NCBI GenBank assembly: GCA_010093605.1
Contig: MU004187.1
Location: 1,496,018-1,560,017 of the forward strand
Direction: 5' to 3'
Length of the DNA stretch: 64,000 bases
From: Lophium mytilinum
Lineage: Eukaryota; Ascomycota; Dothideomycetes; Mytilinidiales; Mytilinidiaceae
The position numbers were made by a program, and so were the translations under genes. Below the pieces are notes generated by a model. It was given only the letters and a program-made list of their open reading frames with translations. It had not been told where the DNA came from and searched no databases. This document shows positions 9,143 to 20,701 of this stretch, piece after piece; position 1 is the first letter of the stretch; each line of letters begins with the position of its first letter.

Positions 9143-10453
9143 TCAACCTTTCTTAACAATTTTAATTCCGCTCTTCTCCACCGCCGCTTTCATCTCCTCC
9201 ATATCCTCCATGTCTTCATCGTCACTATCAGCCGCCGTACCGCCACTACGAGGAGGAGGCTTCGCAGCTTGAGCCTCCGTAGTCTTCGAGATAAGAGTTT
9301 CCGCAGGCCTGGTAACTTCCTCAGTCGTTGGTTCTGTGCCACCGGCCTCCTTTCCCTCTTCTGCCCAAGCTTTTCTCTCCTCCTCGTCCAACTCCTCTCT
9401 CCGATCCAGCCATCGCTCCTGCACGTCTCGCGCGTCCATGGTCACGGCGTCCGACCGCATAGCGACCTCCCACACAGTATCATTTGCGCCGTTCTCGCCA
9501 CCAAAAGCATATCCACCCGTTCTGTCGATTGCTTTCAAAAGCGTCATCATCGACGTCTTGTCCTCCACGGCCAGAGTCTCAAAGCCAACAAGTGCATATT
9601 CCTCTACCAGCTCTACTACAGCTCTGTTCAGGGCTGCGAATTTGGATGGTGGAGGGTCTTCTTCGCCTTTCTCTCCTTCTTTCGCTTCTTTGCCCGAGCT
9701 TGGACGTGAAGCTTGCTCTGCGTCCAATATTGGGAGAAGATGTGATAGATCATGAACTTCAGTGTAGAAATCGAGGTTGAACGGTAGGTTCGGATGGTTG
9801 ATCAGATTGTCGATTTTGGTAAGGACATTCAGGGTCGGCAATTCGATCTGCAACATGCTACGAAGAGCAAGCAGCAAAGCGGATATGTAGGTAGAGGGTT
9901 GTGTGATAACATAAGAGTCAGTCAAGTTCATGAGTACGAGCTGTTGGAGATTAGCCTGAAGTACAACGACGGAAATGCATGAGGGATCAAAGGGAGGGCG
10001 GACTCTGTACCCGAGCTTTTGGAGGCGGTAGAAGATGTTCCGCAGCGAGGCATGATGCGTGAATAGTTCGACTTGGCCAGGGCAGTCGAAGAGTATGTAG
10101 TCATCTATCACATGAATTGTTAGCTGTTTCCATATCACTAGCGGGGATGCTGTTCTCCGCTCACCTCCGAGAGTCTTGAGGCCTTCCTCCAACCAGTCGA
10201 AATTAAGCTCAAGGTCCTCTAGAGCAAACAGAACACTCCCGTTTGGCCCCAGTTGCTCATCTTCCATTATGCTATCTAGACTGACAAGATCGCGAACGTC
10301 GAGAGCCACCGGGTAAGAGGTATGGTCGTTGGCGGGATCGAGGTTGACGACGGAGCACTTGCGCCCGACAGCTGTGAGGAACTGGTGCATTCCATCGCAG
10401 TAAGTAGACTTTCCAGAGCCCGGTGGCCCTATTACAAGCTGAGCGAAAGGCAT
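9143..10453 (-). CDS. GPN2: GPN-loop GTPase 2
   Basis: Small GTPase needed for assembly and nuclear import of RNA polymerases II and III. Walker A GPPGSGKS is at residues 8-15, the signature Gly-Pro-Asn loop is seen as LGPNGSVLFALEDLE, switch-type DCPGQVELFTHH and the guanine-specificity TKID motif follow. Exons: 10165-10453 and 9143-10104; the intron 10105-10164 is 60 nt, a multiple of three with no stop, so the unspliced frame also stays open. Splicing is required to give the family sequence LG-DDYILFDCPG. The start is the ATG at 10453 (MPFAQLVIGPPGSGKS), which matches the family; an upstream in-frame Met adds an unconserved leader. The 416 aa product is about 100 longer than human GPN2, because of a Glu/Lys insertion (near SSGKEAKEGEKGEED) and an acidic tail (DSDDEDMEDMEE). 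It is divergent from BUB3 across 263 bp. Confidence 0.93.
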   Translation of the reverse strand: MPFAQLVIGPPGSGKSTYCDGMHQFLTAVGRKCSVVNLDPANDHTSYPVALDVRDLVSLDSIMEDEQLGPNGSVLFALEDLELNFDWLEEGLKTLGGERRTASPLVIWKQLTIHVIDDYILFDCPGQVELFTHHASLRNIFYRLQKLGYRVRPPFDPSCISVVVLQANLQQLVLMNLTDSYVITQPSTYISALLLALRSMLQIELPTLNVLTKIDNLINHPNLPFNLDFYTEVHDLSHLLPILDAEQASRPSSGKEAKEGEKGEEDPPPSKFAALNRAVVELVEEYALVGFETLAVEDKTSMMTLLKAIDRTGGYAFGGENGANDTVWEVAMRSDAVTMDARDVQERWLDRREELDEEERKAWAEEGKEAGGTEPTTEEVTRPAETLISKTTEAQAAKPPPRSGGTAADSDDEDMEDMEEMKAAVEKSGIKIVKKG

Positions 10454-10716
10454 ATTCGATACTGTGGATGTTGTTGCAAGGGAGAGAATGGAAGACGGTG
10501 GGGCAAACAAAAGAGCTCAGCGCGGGCGGTGGCAGAAAACGCGACCTCGAATTCACGACCATTCCCTCTCACCTTTGGAAAGACCATCACATCCACGAGG
10601 TCCCCCCACAGTCGAAAATATGAGCAGCAGTAAGTCCAGCTTCTTCACCTCACCTCACTTCATCATCTCACTCTCACCCGTACCTCTCCTCCTTGTCCGC
10701 ACCACACATCACCAAA

Positions 10717-11846
10717 ATGCCCACACTCGTTGACTTCGCGACAACAGGTGCGCAATTCGAGATCCCCGAGTTCGAGAACCCCACCGACGCCATCTCGTCC
10801 GTCAAGTTTTCACCCTACTCGAACCGGCTCCTTGTTGCTTCCTGGGACAAGCATGTGTACCTCTACGAGATCACCAGCGGCGTTGGAACCCTCGTAAACA
10901 AATTCGAACACCGTGCACCTGTCCTTGATGTCTGCTTCGGCAAAGATGACGATGAGGCCTTCACTTGCGGTCTGGACTGGGACATTCGACGGTGCTACGG
11001 GTCCTCTAGCCATGAGTTGCTACCGACCGCTGACTCGTCTTTAGACTCGACCTTACAACCGGCACCCAAACTGTTCTGAGCACCCACTCGGCGCCCGCGA
11101 ATCGCCTCGTCTACAGCAATGCGCGATCTCTCCTCGTCTCTACCTCCTGGGACTCGACCCTCCACTTCCACTCTCCGAGCGCCGATCAAAACCCGGCCTC
11201 CCTCACGCTCCCATCGAAAGCGTTCTCGCTCTCCCTAACCGCCACCAAGCTTGTGGTAGCTATGGCATCGCGTGCCCTCCACATATACGAGCTCAAGAAC
11301 TTACAGCTGCTTCTATCAGAATCTAGTGCTACTCAATCTGCTATGAGCACTATCGAAGCCGAACCATGGCAGCGTCGCGAAAGCTCCCTGAAGTACATGA
11401 CTCGCGCTGTCGCATGCATGCCCAACGACGCCGGCTACGCCTCGTCCAGCATCGAGGGCCGCGTTGCTGTCGAATGGTTCGATCCTTCTCCCGACTCACA
11501 AGCGCGCAAGTACGCCTTCAAGTGCCATCGTCAGACTGAGAATGGAAGCGACACCGTGTACCCCGTCCATGCGCTCGCATTCCACCCCGTGCACGGCACA
11601 TTCGCATCTGGAGGTGGCGACGGCATTGTGGCAATTTGGGACGCGGTGGGCAAGCGGAGGATTCGACAGTACCACAAGTTTCCGGCCAGTGTAGCCGCGA
11701 TCGATTTCTCTACAGATGGTAAGTTCTTAGCAGTTGCATGCAGCCCAGGCTTCGAGGATGGGAAGGACTTTGTTGCCGAGGGAAGCGTAAGCGTTGTCAT
11801 TAGAGAGCTTGGGGATCTGGAGACACAACCCAAGGCGCCGAGGTGA
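10717..11846 (+). CDS. BUB3: Spindle assembly checkpoint WD-repeat protein Bub3
   Basis: Seven-bladed beta-propeller that docks Bub1 and BubR1/Mad3 on phosphorylated Knl1/Spc105 at kinetochores. The opening residues (DAISSVKFSPYSNRLLVASWDKHVYLYE) match Bub3 blade 1. Later blades show LVSTSWDSTLHFH, CMPNDAGYASSSIEGRVAVEWFD and VHALAFHPVHGTFASGGGDG, typical of Bub3/Rae1. Exons: 10717-10991 and 11045-11846, with a 53-bp GT-AG intron splitting an Arg codon (CG/A). The joined 358 aa is close to the usual 325-360. The ATG at 10717 has an A-rich context (ACCAAAATGC). It shares a short divergent promoter with GPN2. Bub3 is preferred over Rae1 because of the FEHRAPVLDVCF and SPDSQARKYAFKCHR segments. 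Confidence 0.93.
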
Positions 11847-12565
11847 GGATGCCTTGAGCGAGGGGGCGGCAGGGGATTCGGGGATGAGCGGCAGGATGGG
11901 AGGAGGGGCACTATAAGGGGAAGGGCAAATTCTCGAATCTCGTCGTGGCGAAGTTGAAGACGATGCGAATCGGAGCAGGAGGTAAGTTGGGCGTGTTTTG
12001 GGCTCGCGAAAAGGCTTATGAACATGTGCAAAAGTTTGAATTACCAGGCTCACGACTCGACACTCGGACTCGGACACACTTGGAACCAAGCAGATACTTC
12101 TGAGGTCTCTTCTCATTTGAAGGATACGTCTTTGGTGGGTAGGTCTTGGCAGGCTCGAAAACGTTGGCTTTCCACTGCTTCTAGAAGTCCTCTAGTATTG
12201 CCAATTGGCCTGATCTCGGGGTTGGCGGCTAAGGACATGGTTTTGAAGGTGTAAATAAGACTCCTTCTGAGGTAGATGCCTACTGTGTTTTGAGCAGAAC
12301 ATGACTGCAAACCTCCAAGATTCCAAGATTTAGCGCCTACGTAAATGGCAACTGACACCTACAAGCATGTACGGAGCTAATTTGATGAAACTTCATGTGC
12401 CCTAAACCTCGAGTACTATAGTATTGAGCATTGTTTATATATCACGTGATCTGTGCACGTCCCTTCAGGCACTACCTAACGTCCGCCATAATCCTTCTCA
12501 TCTTTAATATCCCATTACGCCACGAACATGGAGTAGTTCTGATTGAACCCTTTGAAGGAGCCAAG
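11847..12565. other. Intergenic between BUB3 and MLH1
   Basis: 719 bp without a supported gene; contains the palindrome at 12441-12450 near the MLH1 start. Confidence 0.6.
12441..12450. promoter_or_regulatory. ATCACGTGAT palindrome upstream of MLH1 (E-box-type)
   Basis: A perfect 10-bp palindrome containing CACGTG, about 115 bp before the MLH1 ATG. CACGTG is the core site of bHLH regulators such as Cbf1-type factors. Binding is inferred from sequence only. Confidence 0.4.
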
Positions 12566-14872
12566 ATGGTGGAAGAGATGGATAACGAGTTTGCGTCTCC
12601 GAGGGGCACAAAGAGAACCGCCGACGAAGCACAGCTCCCGGAAGCTCCCAGAAGGATCAAAGCGCTGTCCCAAGACGTCGTCAACAAAATCGCCGCCGGC
12701 GAAATTATAGTCGCGCCCGTCCACGCGCTAAAGGAGCTGATTGAGAATGCGGTTGATGCTGGATCCACCGGGCTTGAGATTGTGATCAAAGATGGCGGGT
12801 TGAAATTGCTTCAGATTACAGACAATGGGAGTGGTATTGATGTAAGTCTTGTCTTCGAACGTATGAGAGCCATTTATTGATATGTGAATAGCGAGAGGAT
12901 TTAGCGATTCTATGCGAGCGCTTCACGACTTCGAAGCTTAAGGCTTTCGAGGATTTGACTTCGATTGGGACGTATGGATTCCGTGGCGAAGCGTTAGCCA
13001 GTATCAGTCACATAGCTCATCTCAGCGTTACCACCAAGACAAATGGTTCAAGCTGTGCATGGCGTGCTCATTACGGGGATGGGAAACTAGTTCCATCTAA
13101 GCCAGGCCAGACTGCGGAGCCGAAGCCCACTGCTGGGCGGGGAGGCACTCAGATTACAGTGAGTAGCTTACTGACACAAAGTTGCGAGCAAAGCTTATTC
13201 TTCGCAGGTCGAAGACCTCTTCTACAATGTCCCATCGCGCCGGCGTGCCTTTAGATCTGCCAGCGAGGAGTACGCCAAAATCCTAGATCTCGTGGGCCGG
13301 TATGCCGTCCACTGCGCTGGCGTGTCTTTCACATGCAAGAAGCACGGAGATTCAACGATGGGCATCTCTGTGCCTTCAAACGCTAGCACCGTTGACCGTA
13401 TACGACAAATCCACGGTAGCGGCGTTGCCAATGAACTCATTCAATTCAAAGCTTCCAATGACCGCTGGGGATTCAAGTCAGATGGGTGGGTCAGCAACGC
13501 GAATTATAGTGTCAAACGAACAACGCTGCTACTCTTCATCAATCATCGTTCGGTCGAGTCTTCAAACATCAAGAAAGCGGTTGAGCAGACCTATGCCACG
13601 TTTCTTCCCAAAGGGGGCCACCCGTTCATCTATCTCAGCCTGGAAATTGATCCTCATCGCGTCGATGTCAACGTACATCCCACCAAGCGCGAAGTCAACT
13701 TTCTCAACGAAGACGAAATCATTGAGATTATCTGTGACGAGATCAGAACGAGTCTAGGCAAGGTGGACACTAGCAGAGCTTTTATGACACAAAGCCTCCT
13801 TCCTGGCGCGAAGATTCCTCTCATTTCAGCGTCCGGTGTTCTCTCAGGCGAAACTGATCCAGAGAGCCCAGGCGTTTCGACGCCGGTCGGGAAGTCTCAA
13901 AAGAAACCTGGTTCTAAGAACGCAACAAAGAAGCCATACGAGAACAACCTCGTTCGAACAGACGCTTCCGTACGGAAGATCACATCCATGCTCGTCCAAA
14001 CCCAGCATCCTTCCTCAGATGGAGCTTTTCAAGGTGATACTTCAGCCGTCGAAGAAATAGAGTATGAGGACTCTGAAAAAGAGATGACCCTCTGCCGTTT
14101 GACAACTATCAAAGAGCTTCGATCCGACGTCCGCGACGCCATGCACAACGAGCTCACCGATATCATCGCAGGCCATACGTTTGTCGGTGTGGTCGATGAG
14201 CGCAAACGTATTGCCGCCATTCAAGGCGGCATCAAGCTCTACCTCATCGACTACGGCATGTTGTGCAATGAGTTATTCTACCAAATCGGGCTCACCGACT
14301 TCGGAAACTTCGGCGCCATCCGCTTCAATCCTGTCCTCAATCTCCAAGAGCTCCTAGAGCTGGGCGCCGCGCACGAGAAAGACATGGCAGAGATTGACGA
14401 CGAAACTGACTGGGACGAAGTCGTCACCATGGTCCGTCAATGCCTGATTTCGCGTAGAGACATGCTCTCTGAGTATTTCTCGATTGAGATCTCAGAGGAG
14501 GGCGAGTTGTTGGCCATTCCCTTACTCATGAAGGGATATAAACCGTCTCTCACTAAGTTGCCCCAATTTCTGCTGCGTCTTGGGCCGTTTGTCGAATGGA
14601 AGGATGAAAAGGAATGTTTTCACTCGTTCCTGCGAGAGCTCGCGAGCTTTAATGTCCCAGAGAGTCTACCGCTGCCACGGACACCTGATACGGGTGATGG
14701 AGGTGTGGAGGATGCAGAGATCACGACCAGACGGAAACACCTCCTTAGGGCGATTGAGTATGTCATCTTTCCTGCTTTCAAGGCCAGGCTTGTGGCTACG
14801 AAAGGCCTGCTGCGTGGGGTCGTCGAAGTGGCTAATCTGCCGGGTCTGTATAGAGTCTTTGAGCGTTGTTGA
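12566..14872 (+). CDS. MLH1: DNA mismatch repair protein Mlh1
   Basis: MutL-homologue ATPase; it pairs with Pms1/PMS2 and Mlh3 for mismatch repair and meiotic crossover resolution in the nucleus. GHKL motifs are in order: [19 protein letters not shown] (with the catalytic Glu and the Mg-binding Asn), DNGSGI, FTTSKL and [14 protein letters not shown], then the transducer motif [12 protein letters not shown]. The C-terminus ends [11 protein letters not shown]; the terminal FERC is the conserved Mlh1 end that completes the endonuclease site of its partner. Exons: 12566-12841, 12892-13158, 13208-14872 (introns 50 and 49 bp, both phase 0), giving 735 aa. There is an N-terminal extension of about 30 residues before the ATPase compared with human MLH1. 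An acidic/Ser linker between domains is as expected. No defect seen. Confidence 0.97.
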
Positions 14873-17142
14873 CCAAAACGGACACTGCTTAGACAGAGGC
14901 AGATAATGGAAACAGAGCGGATGATTGACGGACTACGATAAGCAACCATGTTGAAAATGTATAGTACGTAGTGGCGGCTATATAGTGCTGATGAGTGTTC
15001 AAGATAACTTACAACTTTGAACGGTTATCTTCTACTACTCCTCTCTATATTCCCTGAGGGTCGAGCATATATTCCCCTGCAATAAGAGCATTCCTCAAAG
15101 TCTACGTTGCGGCTTTACGATACATCTTCGACAGCCACGCAGCCTATCCCACCCTCAACTTTCTCTCACCGCTGTTTCCGACTCACTTATCCTTCACATG
15201 TAAACAACTCCCCAAGTCTAATATGTCCACCATGTATCTTCTACCTTTCGTTTCGAGCCCCGCAATCCGCTTCTTCCTCGTCGACAAGGTGGCAAAGTTC
15301 ACGGCTGCCTATAACGGTAATACTCTACCCTCGCCTGACTCCGGAGCCCGCCGCGCTCGCCCTATCGTCTTCACTCCCGCCCATGTCCATGTAGGTTGCA
15401 TATATCCCATGCTTGGCCTTCCCGAGTTGAAACACTTTCATACCTAGCCGAGCTTGGGAACCCCTAGTCCTAGCAGGGACATGAAACACTTCCATATGCA
15501 GTCAACACCACCAGTCACACTTTACTACAACATCACAAGAGTGATACAAGGTTGCATGCAATATACCAACACGGACCTTTGACGGGCGAGTCCATAGACC
15601 GGAGTTCAAGTGCTGAAACACATATCGTATTCCTTTCTCTTACTCACCGAGGAAGCTATCAACCCGGGGCTAAGTTTTCACCATTCACTACGTTCGCATT
15701 TACCAAGTTTATGGACCCAGGTTTCGGAAGGTCACAACTCCAAGATTTGCAAGACTTAGCACTTTCCTCGTTTGACCGACTCCCTCACGGGCGACTAATC
15801 TCATTCCCTAGAAGGACACTCTATATAACATCGGACTATACCTCGTATCTGTACACACACCATGATACCGTATTCATGAACTGGACGCAACTAGTTCATA
15901 AACGCGTTTCGCTAGCGCAAAGCTCGCGCTTCTAGGTGTACCTAAAGCTTTACAATACCTTTGTAGGCACGTCTCTCGTACACAGACAGCGTCGTTACCC
16001 AAGCTTTGACAGTCCAAGATATTGCTTCGTATGCACACCAGCATTTTGAAAAATTCCTCTTGCTCCCATTTTTGTTACCTGTGCTTACTTACGATACATC
16101 GCTCCGGGCCGTGCATCAATAAATTTCGTCTAGTGTTTTCTCCTCTGTGTAGCACCGCGCGGCGTTCACCCGCACGCGCCACGTCCATCCCAATAGCCTA
16201 GACCCACCTATGCACGGTTTCCAATAAGTCGAACGCGACACCATAAACGCTAGATACATGCCAGATACCCAGCTAGATTGGATAACAGTACCCGTGATCG
16301 TGGGGGGAGGGTCTTGCAAGATGGAAACTGCACGGGACAATCACAATCTCAATTTTATTGAAAAATGATAACAAGCTTCTGCTTGACATTGGTAGCTCCG
16401 AATCGTAGCATATGTACCATAGGTCACTAATAAGCATGGGATAATCACGGGTGTGAAGTTTCGCCCACTTCGCCGCCGCCGCCGACGCCTTCGATAGACA
16501 CCACTCACTCCGATAAGCCGAACGCCCCACGGTGTGGCGATGGCGATGCGCCTCCAACCCACCGTCTTACCCCACCCACAGCTTCTAGAAGACGCCGCGC
16601 CTTCGAGAACGGTTCCGTTCGTCCCTTCCTCGGTATGTCCGCCGCCACAATGGTGGACGTGAATCGCAAAAGACGGAAAAGCAGCATTCTGGGGAGAGCC
16701 TGCTGGACATGATCGCGTGCACGGGTCGTGATGAATTTTTCGATCGTTGAAGGTAGTGAAACGAACCAATCCGATTGTGGTATGCCCCCTGTTCTTCACA
16801 TCCTGTCCGTTCCTGCCCGCTCCTATCCTGTCCTAGATTTCCCCCTTCACGTTCCCTTAGACCCTAAACAGAAAACAAAAAACCTAACCCGTTGGGAATA
16901 TAGCGCTTAAATCCAGATATCACCCAGAGGAATGAAAGATGATTAGACTCTAAACATTGACGGTCGTAGCGAGATGTGAGCAGACAGAAATACAGATGCG
17001 CCTAGCTGAGTTAAGCTGAGCTGCTAGAACGAAGGAGAACATGCGCATAAGATGGAAAGGGAATCTCAGATCCAATCTCCGCGGATTGAGAATGAGAAAG
17101 GGAAAAGTATAGATAGAGATATTGACATAGAGAGTAAAGAAT
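14873..17142. other. 2.3 kb stretch without a supported gene
   Basis: 3' flanks of MLH1 (+) and TSC1 (-) plus about 1.9 kb more. Open frames of 75-150 codons occur on both strands (for example 15552-15935 + and 16341-16799 -), but none has a recognisable domain. They overlap each other, and one contains an Arg run from a GCC-type microsatellite near 16471. A small or decayed gene could be hidden here; I cannot support one. Confidence 0.5.
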
Positions 17143-20100
17143 CTACATGATTCCCTTCAAACCGCGGAAACCGCCAGTCTTGGGCGCTTTGTCCTTCTTC
17201 TCGGCCTTTTCGGCTTTCTCTTTGATCTTCTTGCCGACGTTTTGTGCACCGCCTATGTCCATGTTAATGACTGTCCTTTCGAGTAGTAGATGAAGCAAAG
17301 TAGGACTTACCACGACCGTATACACGAACATCCGACTTCGGTACAACTTTTGCCTTCCTCCGCTCGGCACTACTGCCAGTTTCAACAGACCAGCTGCTCT
17401 TGCTACTCGAGTGTACTGTCTCGGGCTTATTGGGAGACTGGAAGGAGGCGTTGAGGGATGTCTCGTATGCAGCAGAGAGATCGTGGGTTGGCGTGATCGG
17501 ATCTTTGCCGTGCTTTTCTTGCTGCAGTGACTCAAGGCGGACAGGTCGGGCGGGGTAGTTGTAGTTTGGGGGGCTACTGGTCGAGTTTGGGGAGTTGTAC
17601 TCGTTGTAGTAGTCGTACTGTTGCTGAGGGTGCTCTGTTACTAAAGGACGCGTATAGCGCGGATTTGTCGTGTTGCTGGCCGAAGGGGCGGCCTGACGAT
17701 ACTTATATGGAGCGTCTTCTTTAATGTCCATCATGCTAGACTGTCCCCGGGAGCTCATTGAGTTCATGCGCCCCACCTGGGCCTGGTTCTCTCCTTCAAG
17801 CTCGTGGAGGCGCATCTCTAATTCGGTGTACTGGTCTAGTAGGCGATAGTGTGTCTTCTTCAGCTTGTCCATCTTGGCATTGCTCGCAGCCATTGTCGAG
17901 TCAAGCATCTGCTGCACGGATCTTGGAAGTTGGCCTGGTTGGGTAGCTCCTTGTGCTTGGGCCTGTGCCTGTGATGTTTGAAGTCGACTCTCGAGGTCCA
18001 AGATCCTGCGTTCGAATGTCTTCCTAGACCGCTCCCGCTCCACGTCCCTGCTATTGAGTTTCAGATTCGCAATCTCGAGATCACTACGCAGACTATCGCG
18101 TTCCATCCTGGTCGGCTCTAATTCGGCATTGACCCCTTGTAGCTTTTGTACCTTCTCTTTCAAGGCGTCCACCTCTCGCTGTAGATTCTCCAGCTGTTCG
18201 AGATCCAACTCCATCGACTTTAGCTTTTGCTTAGCGTGGAATTCCCGTGCCTCGCTCTCGACGACCAGTCTTCGCAACCGATCACAGTCTTTCTGTGCCT
18301 TCTGCATATCCACTCGCATGGACTCCTCGTCGGAGTGCCAAGTCTTTGACTCCTCCCTGTAAGAGCGAACTTTCGAGCTGAGCTCACTTTCCCACTTCTT
18401 CGATTGGCTTCGCCCTGTCTGCGTCTCTTTCTTGAGCTGCGCGTACAGCTCGTTTGCTTTCGCAAGCTTTGCTTTTAGCGTCCTGTTGCTGTTGATCAGA
18501 TTTTGTGTTTCTGCTTCCACGGTCGCTTCTTTAATATGCTTTCGCTGTAACTGGCCAATGTGAGACAGGTGCTGCAGTTTTAGGTATCGCTCAAAGTTCA
18601 GGTCATTTTTCAGTAGCATAATTTCACGCTGTAGAGACGCAACGCTCTGGCCGTGAACATCACCACGCGATGGAGACGTCGACAACTGGGTCTGCGTCAG
18701 GGTTTGTGCAAAGTTTTCCAGTCTAGGCGAAGGGGCCGTAGCGCTATGAGGAGCAGAGATGGTGCTGCCCTTGCGAAGATTCTGTGATGGCGGCTTCTTC
18801 AATCCTGTCTTGTTCTCCCAGTCGCTTATGTTGCTCAGAGGAGGTAGCGTGGGGCTGTCACCAACATCGCGAGGCTTGAGGATTGGCGAGGGTGGAATCG
18901 ACGATTTGTTCGCACTGGCGAAGGACTTTCGTGACGGTAGCTCGGGCTCATCGGACTCCTCGTTGCCAGACGGCGAGAACATTGTCGACTGCGTGTTTCG
19001 CCAGCTTGTACTAGGCTCGTCCTTCATCATCGAACCATCGTCGTCCAGGATGAATATGCCATTCTGAGGTACGTCCTCATTGCGAGAAGTCACGTTGAGC
19101 GGCGCAGGGATATCAGGCAGCTGGGGCGGAAGGTCAGGCAGTTTCGTGGTCGGCGGTGGGCCAGGGTCATCCAGCGACGACGAGACAGCTACACAAAGCT
19201 CCATGCACTCGGTGACCACGTCGGCGGGATCGCTCTTTAGCCATCGGTTGTCGCTGAGTTCGTCCTCGGGCGTGGTGTTGAACATATTGGGATGAAGAAG
19301 ATGCACCTGCCGAAATGGGTCAGTCCGACTCCGGATCAGATCCTGGTCGAACTCAAAGTCGTCGGCGCCCGGAAATTCGACAGTCTTGAGATACTTTCGG
19401 GGCTTCCTAATGTAACTCATGAAGTTGAGAGGAAAGAGCCCGTACAGGAAGGTGAAGTAGTGCAGCAGGCCAGGGGCGGTGCTCTCTGCCGAGTCGAAAG
19501 ATCGATCCATCTTTTCCCATCCAGGCTCGGTCTCATGAGAGCTTTGGAGATGGCCGCTTGCAGACGACGACGACGACAATATGTCGCTCGCCCTGCAGAG
19601 AACTGTGATGGTCTCTTCGGGCAGCCGGGGCAGCATCTTCTCTAGCCTAGTAGCATCTTCCTGTTTCTTCTGTTCTGCCTCAGCTTTCTCGAACTGGTCC
19701 CAACATAGAAGCCTGCTATAGATTAAGAAAAACTTGCTGAGGTGGAGGTCGGTAGTCAGTAAGCTAGTGATGTGCGGCAGGAACATGATCAGGACTGTCA
19801 GGGACAGTTCAATCACGGTAGCGGATGTGTCCACCATGAGGCAGGTCTCGAGGTGCTGGATCAGCTGTGTTTCGAGGACGAGATAGAGATGCGGTGGCTG
19901 AACGCGCACGAATGCGCTCAGGAGATTCAGAGCTTGGGCACGCGTGTCTTTCTTGACAAACAGTGCATCGAGAGCGACAAGAAGCTCCTAGTATAATGTT
20001 AGACTTTGCATATAATGCCGCTGGACACGTGCTTACCTTTGGCTTCCTCCGCCCGAATGCCACCACTTGGGACTCAAGTTCGTGAGCGATGAACTCATCC

Positions 20101-20701
20101 TCAGGCGATACACAGTCCTCGTCCGCCGACGGTATCTTCGTCCGCGCAAGATAGGCATCTAGCAGCTTCATGGTGAAGTGTGCAGACAGACGCGACCCCT
20201 CCCCGTCCTTGTCATCGTCGGCGTCGAATACCAACAAATCCTGCAGGAATGCCCGCGCATCCTCAATCTCGTCCCGCTTGTGTCCCAGCGCGTCAATTGT
20301 AGGCCGTATTACCAGAGTCCACCACTCGTCCAGCCGGCTCTCTCCGCGGATGGCGGGTCGTAGCAGTCGCAGAGCGCCCAGAAACGGGCCATGCCTTTCG
20401 GGAACGTCGGCGACACATTTCTTGTAGAGCGGGAGCAGTTCATCCTGCAGTCGCTGCGAGTCGTGGTCGCTGATGTCGTGGTAGTGCTCCAGAAAGGCCT
20501 CGATGGTCTGCTGGAGGTCTTCGGGCAATGGGTAGGGCGTCGTCGGGGCGGAGAAATTGGCTTTCAATGAGGCCGTCAAGGCACTCAACGTCCTGATATC
20601 CGGTCAGCGTCTGCAGCAAGATTGCACGTGCAAGACCACACTGACAGCCCAATGTCTCGGGCGCAGCAGAGGCTGAAGGGGGAGTCTTACCCTGAGGACA
20701 T
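17143..20701 (-). CDS. TSC1: Hamartin (TSC1)-like protein (1,117 aa)
   Basis: Scaffold of the TSC complex that restrains Rheb-TOR signalling; in fission yeast Tsc1 also affects amino-acid uptake. Exons: 20691-20701 (11 nt, MSSG), 20037-20592, 17311-19987, 17143-17252; introns 98, 49 and 58 bp, phases consistent, 3,354 nt. The N-terminal alpha-helical hamartin core spans residues about 20-400 (FLGALRLLRPAIRG..., LLYSRLLCWDQFEKAEAEQ, LHYFTFLYGLFPLNF). After a Ser/Pro-rich disordered middle comes the diagnostic coiled coil, about residues 570-830: LNFERYLKLQHLSHIGQLQR and then ETQNLINSNRTLKAKLAKAN. Human hamartin has the same [21 protein letters not shown] type of segment. The C-terminal end is a Lys/Glu stretch (KKIKEKAEKAEKKDK). 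The tiny first exon is inferred from splice phase and the ATG, and is the least certain part. Confidence 0.88.

Noticed and set aside
9125-9780. Plus-strand open frames opposite GPN2
   Set aside because: Shadows of the real minus-strand GPN2 gene; Ser/Leu-rich reverse of its acidic tail.
10453-10510. Longer GPN2 N-terminus from an upstream in-frame Met
   Set aside because: The family starts at MPFAQLVIGPPGSGKS; the extra 19 residues are unconserved leader.
15552-15935. 127-codon frame downstream of MLH1
   Set aside because: No domain, no conserved-looking composition, and no splice or start support.
16341-16799. 152-codon minus-strand frame with an Arg run
   Set aside because: The Arg run comes from a trinucleotide repeat and the rest has no recognisable features.
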